Of a DNA stretch of 64,000 nucleotides, positions 60,495 through 64,000 are shown piece after piece. Position numbers and translations under genes: made by a program. The stretch covers positions 1 to 64,000 of the forward strand of contig DWYB01000022.1 of NCBI GenBank assembly GCA_019118885.1, read 5' to 3'. Position 1 is the first letter of the stretch, and each line of letters starts with the position of its first letter. Source of the DNA: Candidatus Mediterraneibacter surreyensis. Lineage in GTDB: Bacteria; Bacillota; Clostridia; Lachnospirales; Lachnospiraceae. The notes beneath the pieces were generated by a model that was given only the letters and a program-made list of their open reading frames with translations, had not been told where the DNA came from and did no database searches.

Positions 60495-61939
60495 GGTACG
60501 CAGATGCAAATGTAATCAAGATCAAACACGCAGTGCTGGAAGAAGTGGCACGGCTGGCTTTTGCCGGAGAACTGGAGGAGCGTAAAGACGATATTCCGTT
60601 TAAGCTGATCCCGGGTCCTACACCTCAGTTCCGCTGCTGTATCTATAAGGAGCGGGAGATTATCCGGCAGAGGGTACGCCTTGCCGAAGGCAAAGCACCC
60701 GGCGTGCATGATGACGGCAACGTTATACAGGTCATTAATTCAGCCTGTGAAGACTGTCCGATCTCCAGTTACATTGTGACAGAAAACTGTCAGAACTGTC
60801 TGGGCAAAGCCTGTATCAATGCCTGTAAGTTTGGCGCGATCGAAGCAGGACGCCATCGCTCGCATATTGATCCTTCTAAGTGTAAAGAGTGCGGCAAATG
60901 CGCTGACGCCTGTCCTTACAACGCCATAGCACATCTCCAGAGACCATGTAAGTTCAGCTGCCCGGTAGATGCGATCTCCTATGATGAATACGGTATTTCT
61001 GTTATAGACGACGAAAAATGTATTCGCTGCGGTAAATGCATTCACAGTTGTCCATTCGGCGCCATTGGTTCCAAGACGTGGATTGTAGATGTCATTAAGG
61101 CAATCCAATCAGGAAAACATGTCTATGCGATGCTCGCACCGGCGACGGAAGGACAGTTCGGTCCGGACATTACAATGGCAAGCTGGAGAAAGGCCATGAA
61201 AGAACTGGGATTCACGGAATTTGTTGAAGTCGGATTAGGCGGAGACCTGACTGCAAAGTATGAGGCCGAAGAATGGCGCGAGGCTTATCAGGAAGGCAAG
61301 AAAAAGGTGACATCCTGCTGCCCGGGCTTTGTCAACATGGTGCGTAAGCACTATCCGGAACTAAACGATGCAGTTTCCACAACGGTATCCCCGATGTGTG
61401 CCGTATCACGTATGATCAAGGCAAAAGATCCTGAAGCTGTAACTGTATTTATCGGCCCCTGCCTTGCAAAGAAATCAGAAATTGTAGATCAGAAGATCGA
61501 AGGCAACGCGGATTATGCCATGACATACAGCGAGATCCGCGCCATGATGCGCGCAAAAGGCGTGGCTTTAGAGCCGGTGGAAAATACATATCAGGAAGCT
61601 TCCGTATTCGGAAAGAGATTCGGTAATTCCGGAGGAGTTGCCGCCGCCGTACAGGAGAGCTTAAAAGAATCCGGAAATAATATCGACGTGAAAGTATACA
61701 AAGCAAACGGAGCCGCAGAATGCAAAAAGGCATTGCTGCTTATGAAAGTCGGAAGACTTCCGGAAGACTTTATCGAGGGTATGGCATGTGACGGAGGCTG
61801 TGTCGGAGGACCGAGTTCATTCAAGGATCAGATACTTGCCAAGAAATCAAGAGACGCTCTGATCAAAGAGGCTGACGACAGAGGAATTTACAAAAATCTG
61901 AGCAACTATGACGAAGATTCGTTCTCTATGCACAGATAA
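60491..61939 (+). CDS. Monomeric [FeFe] hydrogenase
   Basis: A 482-residue hydrogenase. The N-terminal half holds a cysteine-rich part (CEDCPISSYIVTENCQNCLGKAC) and two 4Fe-4S ferredoxin sites (CKECGKCADACP, CIRCGKCIHSCP). The H-cluster domain has TSCCPG, GPCLAKKSE and EGMACDGGC. GPC rather than MPC in the second motif is typical of group B monomeric enzymes. It starts with TTG 60491; GGAGG lies 9 bases before. No NADH-binding module, so ferredoxin is the likely partner. Evolves or consumes H2 in fermentation. Confidence 0.9.
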   Translation: MRYADANVIKIKHAVLEEVARLAFAGELEERKDDIPFKLIPGPTPQFRCCIYKEREIIRQRVRLAEGKAPGVHDDGNVIQVINSACEDCPISSYIVTENCQNCLGKACINACKFGAIEAGRHRSHIDPSKCKECGKCADACPYNAIAHLQRPCKFSCPVDAISYDEYGISVIDDEKCIRCGKCIHSCPFGAIGSKTWIVDVIKAIQSGKHVYAMLAPATEGQFGPDITMASWRKAMKELGFTEFVEVGLGGDLTAKYEAEEWREAYQEGKKKVTSCCPGFVNMVRKHYPELNDAVSTTVSPMCAVSRMIKAKDPEAVTVFIGPCLAKKSEIVDQKIEGNADYAMTYSEIRAMMRAKGVALEPVENTYQEASVFGKRFGNSGGVAAAVQESLKESGNNIDVKVYKANGAAECKKALLLMKVGRLPEDFIEGMACDGGCVGGPSSFKDQILAKKSRDALIKEADDRGIYKNLSNYDEDSFSMHR

Positions 61940-61960
61940 AAACAGTGGAGGATTTTGCGA

Positions 61961-63481
61961 ATGGAAATGAACATGAGAGGACTGCAGACAACAGTAAGAG
62001 ACATCCGAAGACGTGTATTTACTGAAGTTGCAAAGCTTGGCTTTAAGGCAGATGCGGATACGCTTCTTGACGATATGGAGGCGATCCCTTACATGATCGT
62101 CAATGACGACACCGAAAAATACCGTGAGAGTACGTACCGTTCCCGCGCAATCGTAAGAGAACGGCTGCGCCTGGCGATGGGGCTTTCTCTTCGTCCGGAG
62201 AATAAACCGGTACATCTGACAGCAGGCGTGGAGGCAAGTAATATTTCCGAAAAGTATTATGAGCCGCCGCTTATGCAGGTAATCCCGTCCGCCTGCGAGA
62301 GCTGTGAGGAGAATATGTACGAAGTGAGCAATATGTGCAAGGGGTGTCTTGCGCATCCGTGCCAGGAGGTCTGTCCGAGAGGAGCGATTTCCATGGTAAA
62401 CGGACGCTCGCACATCGATCAGGAAAAATGTATCAAATGCGGGAAATGTAAATCCGTATGTCCTTACGACGCAATTGCAAAGAAAGAACGCCCGTGCAAA
62501 AAGGCCTGCGGCGTGAATGCAATTGTTTCGGATAAATATGGACGTGCATTTATTGATAATGACAAATGTGTTTCCTGCGGAATGTGTATGGTCAGCTGCC
62601 CGTTCGGAGCAATTTCGGATAAATCACAGATTTTCCAGCTCGCAAGAGCTCTCTCGGAAGGAGAGGAGATCATCGCCGAGATCGCGCCTGCTTTTGTAGG
62701 ACAGTTCGGGGACAACATCACGCCGAGAAATATCAAGGCAGCTCTTCGGGAACTGGGATTTTCCGAAGTCTTTGAAGTAGCTCTGGGAGCTGATATCGGC
62801 GCGATCGCCGAGGCACACCACTATGTAGACAAGGTTGTTACAGGAGAGCTTCCTTTCCTTCTGACATCCTGCTGTCCTTCATGGGCAATGCTTGCGAAGA
62901 AATTTTTCCCGGACGTGATCGACGAGATTTCACAGGAGCTTACCCCTATGGTGGCGACTGCGAGAACGATCAAGCAGAAGCACCCAAATGCCAAAGTTGT
63001 GTTCATCGGCCCCTGTGCCTCCAAAAAGCTGGAGGCTTCACGCCGGAGCGTGCGAAGCGATGTCGATTTCGTTGTTACTTTTGAGGAACTGCAGGCAATG
63101 TTCGACGCAAAGGAAATTGATCTTACTACATACGAAGCAGAATCTTCTTTCCATGACGCGACAGGAGCCGGACGAGGCTATGCATGCGCAGGAGGGGTGG
63201 CTGCTGCTATTGAGAAATGTATTAACGAATACTATCCGGACGTGCAGGTCAATATCGAGCATGCGGAAGGTCTTGCAGACTGCAAGAAGATATTAGCTCT
63301 TGCAAAGGCGGGCAAGCTGAACGGCTGCCTGATAGAGGGAATGGGATGTCCGGGCGGCTGTATCGCAGGTGCCGGCACCAATATACCGGTAGCAAAAGCA
63401 AAGAAAAACCTGCAGAACTTTGTAAACAAATCAAGCCGTGCGGTACCTCCGGAAGAACTCATCGAGATCGATCTGGAATAA
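61961..63481 (+). CDS. Monomeric [FeFe] hydrogenase, second copy
   Basis: A 506-residue paralogue of the preceding gene. The ferredoxin part has CESCEENMYEVSNMCKGC, CIKCGKCKSVCP and CVSCGMCMVSCP, and the H-cluster motifs are TSCCPS, GPCASKKLE and EGMGCPGGC. Differences from the first copy, including the N-terminal 80 residues, suggest a separate role or partner. GGAGG lies 9 bases before ATG 61961; 21 bases separate the genes. Confidence 0.9.
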   Translation: MEMNMRGLQTTVRDIRRRVFTEVAKLGFKADADTLLDDMEAIPYMIVNDDTEKYRESTYRSRAIVRERLRLAMGLSLRPENKPVHLTAGVEASNISEKYYEPPLMQVIPSACESCEENMYEVSNMCKGCLAHPCQEVCPRGAISMVNGRSHIDQEKCIKCGKCKSVCPYDAIAKKERPCKKACGVNAIVSDKYGRAFIDNDKCVSCGMCMVSCPFGAISDKSQIFQLARALSEGEEIIAEIAPAFVGQFGDNITPRNIKAALRELGFSEVFEVALGADIGAIAEAHHYVDKVVTGELPFLLTSCCPSWAMLAKKFFPDVIDEISQELTPMVATARTIKQKHPNAKVVFIGPCASKKLEASRRSVRSDVDFVVTFEELQAMFDAKEIDLTTYEAESSFHDATGAGRGYACAGGVAAAIEKCINEYYPDVQVNIEHAEGLADCKKILALAKAGKLNGCLIEGMGCPGGCIAGAGTNIPVAKAKKNLQNFVNKSSRAVPPEELIEIDLE

Positions 63482-63524
63482 CGATTCCGCCGGATTGAAA
63501 GGTCGCATATACAAATTATACAGG

Positions 63525-63550
63525 GCGGACGCATTTTTTGCGTCCGCTTT
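63525..63550 (+). terminator. Intrinsic terminator after the hydrogenases
   Basis: GCGGACGC and GCGTCCGC around ATTTTTT, then TTT. The final T's are the start of the alaS -35 hexamer. Confidence 0.75.
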
Positions 63551-63576
63551 ACAAATGTATAAGGCTGTGATATATT
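63548..63576 (+). promoter_or_regulatory. Promoter for alaS
   Basis: TTTACA (63548-63553), 17 bases and TATATT (63571-63576), with TGA before the -10 (extended -10). The leader is about 35 bases, too short for a T-box. Confidence 0.7.
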
Positions 63577-63616
63577 ATAAAACAGGCTTTTTGAGCGAAA
63601 GAGGAGGATTTTTAAC

Positions 63617-64000
63617 ATGCAGCCATATGGAGTTAACCAGCTTAGAAAAATGTTTCTGGAGTTCTTCGAGAGCAAAGGACACCTTGCAATGAAGAGCTTT
63701 TCTCTGGTGCCGCATAATGATAAGAGCTTGCTGCTCATCAATTCAGGAATGGCACCGTTAAAACCATATTTTACAGGACAGGAAATCCCGCCGAGGAGAA
63801 GAGTTACAACCTGTCAGAAATGTATCCGTACCGGAGATATCGAGAATGTAGGAAAGACCGCGCGTCACGGCACATTCTTTGAGATGCTCGGAAACTTTTC
63901 TTTCGGTGATTATTTCAAGACAGAGGCGATCCACTGGACATGGGAGTTCCTTACCGAAGTTGTAGGGCTTGACCCGGACCGTCTGTATCCGTCTGTCTAT
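63617..64000 (+). CDS. alaS: Alanine-tRNA ligase, N-terminal part
   Basis: The first 128 codons of ala[89 protein letters not shown] is the class II motif region. GAGGAGG lies 9 bases before ATG 63617. The gene runs past the window's end. Confidence 0.95.
   Translation, partial: MQPYGVNQLRKMFLEFFESKGHLAMKSFSLVPHNDKSLLLINSGMAPLKPYFTGQEIPPRRRVTTCQKCIRTGDIENVGKTARHGTFFEMLGNFSFGDYFKTEAIHWTWEFLTEVVGLDPDRLYPSVY

Noticed and set aside
63551..63616. T-box riboswitch before alaS
   Set aside because: The leader is only about 35 bases and lacks the specifier hairpin and the conserved T-box sequence.
1..64000. CRISPR arrays, tRNA and rRNA genes
   Set aside because: No regularly spaced direct repeats, tRNA cloverleaf or rRNA sequence was seen in reading the window.

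Overview
The window looks like chromosomal DNA from a spore-forming anaerobic Clostridia bacterium, most probably a Lachnospiraceae gut commensal. The evidence is the complete spoIIIAA-AH operon, yqfC-yqfD, spoIVB directly followed by spo0A, a split cobalamin-dependent methionine synthase, two monomeric [FeFe] hydrogenases and AGGAGG-type ribosome binding sites. There is no rRNA or tRNA gene in the window, so I do not name a genus.

Layout. 0-4.9 kb is mixed accessory DNA: the 3' end of an iron-sulfur protein, a stop-interrupted conserved gene with a decayed second copy, two XRE regulators, a VanZ-domain protein, a lipoprotein and a Nudix hydrolase. 4.9-10.4 kb is a sugar-use cluster: a GH78-type glycosidase and two transporters on the minus strand, divergent from an AraC regulator. 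10.4-13 kb holds sstT and three small genes. 13-17.7 kb is AT-rich and looks acquired: ANT(6)-type nucleotidyltransferase, epimerase, a phosphatase lacking its N-terminus, two Nudix hydrolases, and a methyltransferase ruin behind a leader-peptide/stem-loop. 17.7-28.4 kb carries an AraC-HTH/RelA-type-HD fusion, an MNT/HEPN pair and a run of small metabolic enzymes. 28.4-36.2 kb is yqfC-yqfD-phoH-ybeY, a flippase, a BofC-like protein and miaB. 36.23-36.91 kb is non-coding and highly structured. 36.9-41.8 kb is the spoIIIA operon. 42-56.3 kb runs prfC, asp23/gls24, nusB-xseA-xseB-ispA-dxs-tlyA-nadK-argR-recN, spoIVB, spo0A, glgA. 56.3-60.3 kb is metF, a MetH reactivation protein and metH. 60.4-63.5 kb is the tandem hydrogenases, and alaS runs off the end.

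The most interesting feature is 36229-36910. Two diverged copies of one structured element lie in inverted orientation between 16-bp perfect terminal inverted repeats. Each copy has a long closing stem, a conserved 7-bp stem, conserved unpaired blocks and an apical hairpin. The stems differ in sequence between the copies but keep their pairing, which is what a conserved RNA fold would show. I cannot match it to a named RNA family by eye.

Other points worth a second look: the HTH-HD fusion has lost the hydrolase catalytic residues; a 44-bp promoter segment is duplicated upstream of two unrelated genes; three Spo0A-box-like heptamers precede spo0A; a short leader peptide overlaps the first hydrogenase gene; and several promoters overlap terminators.
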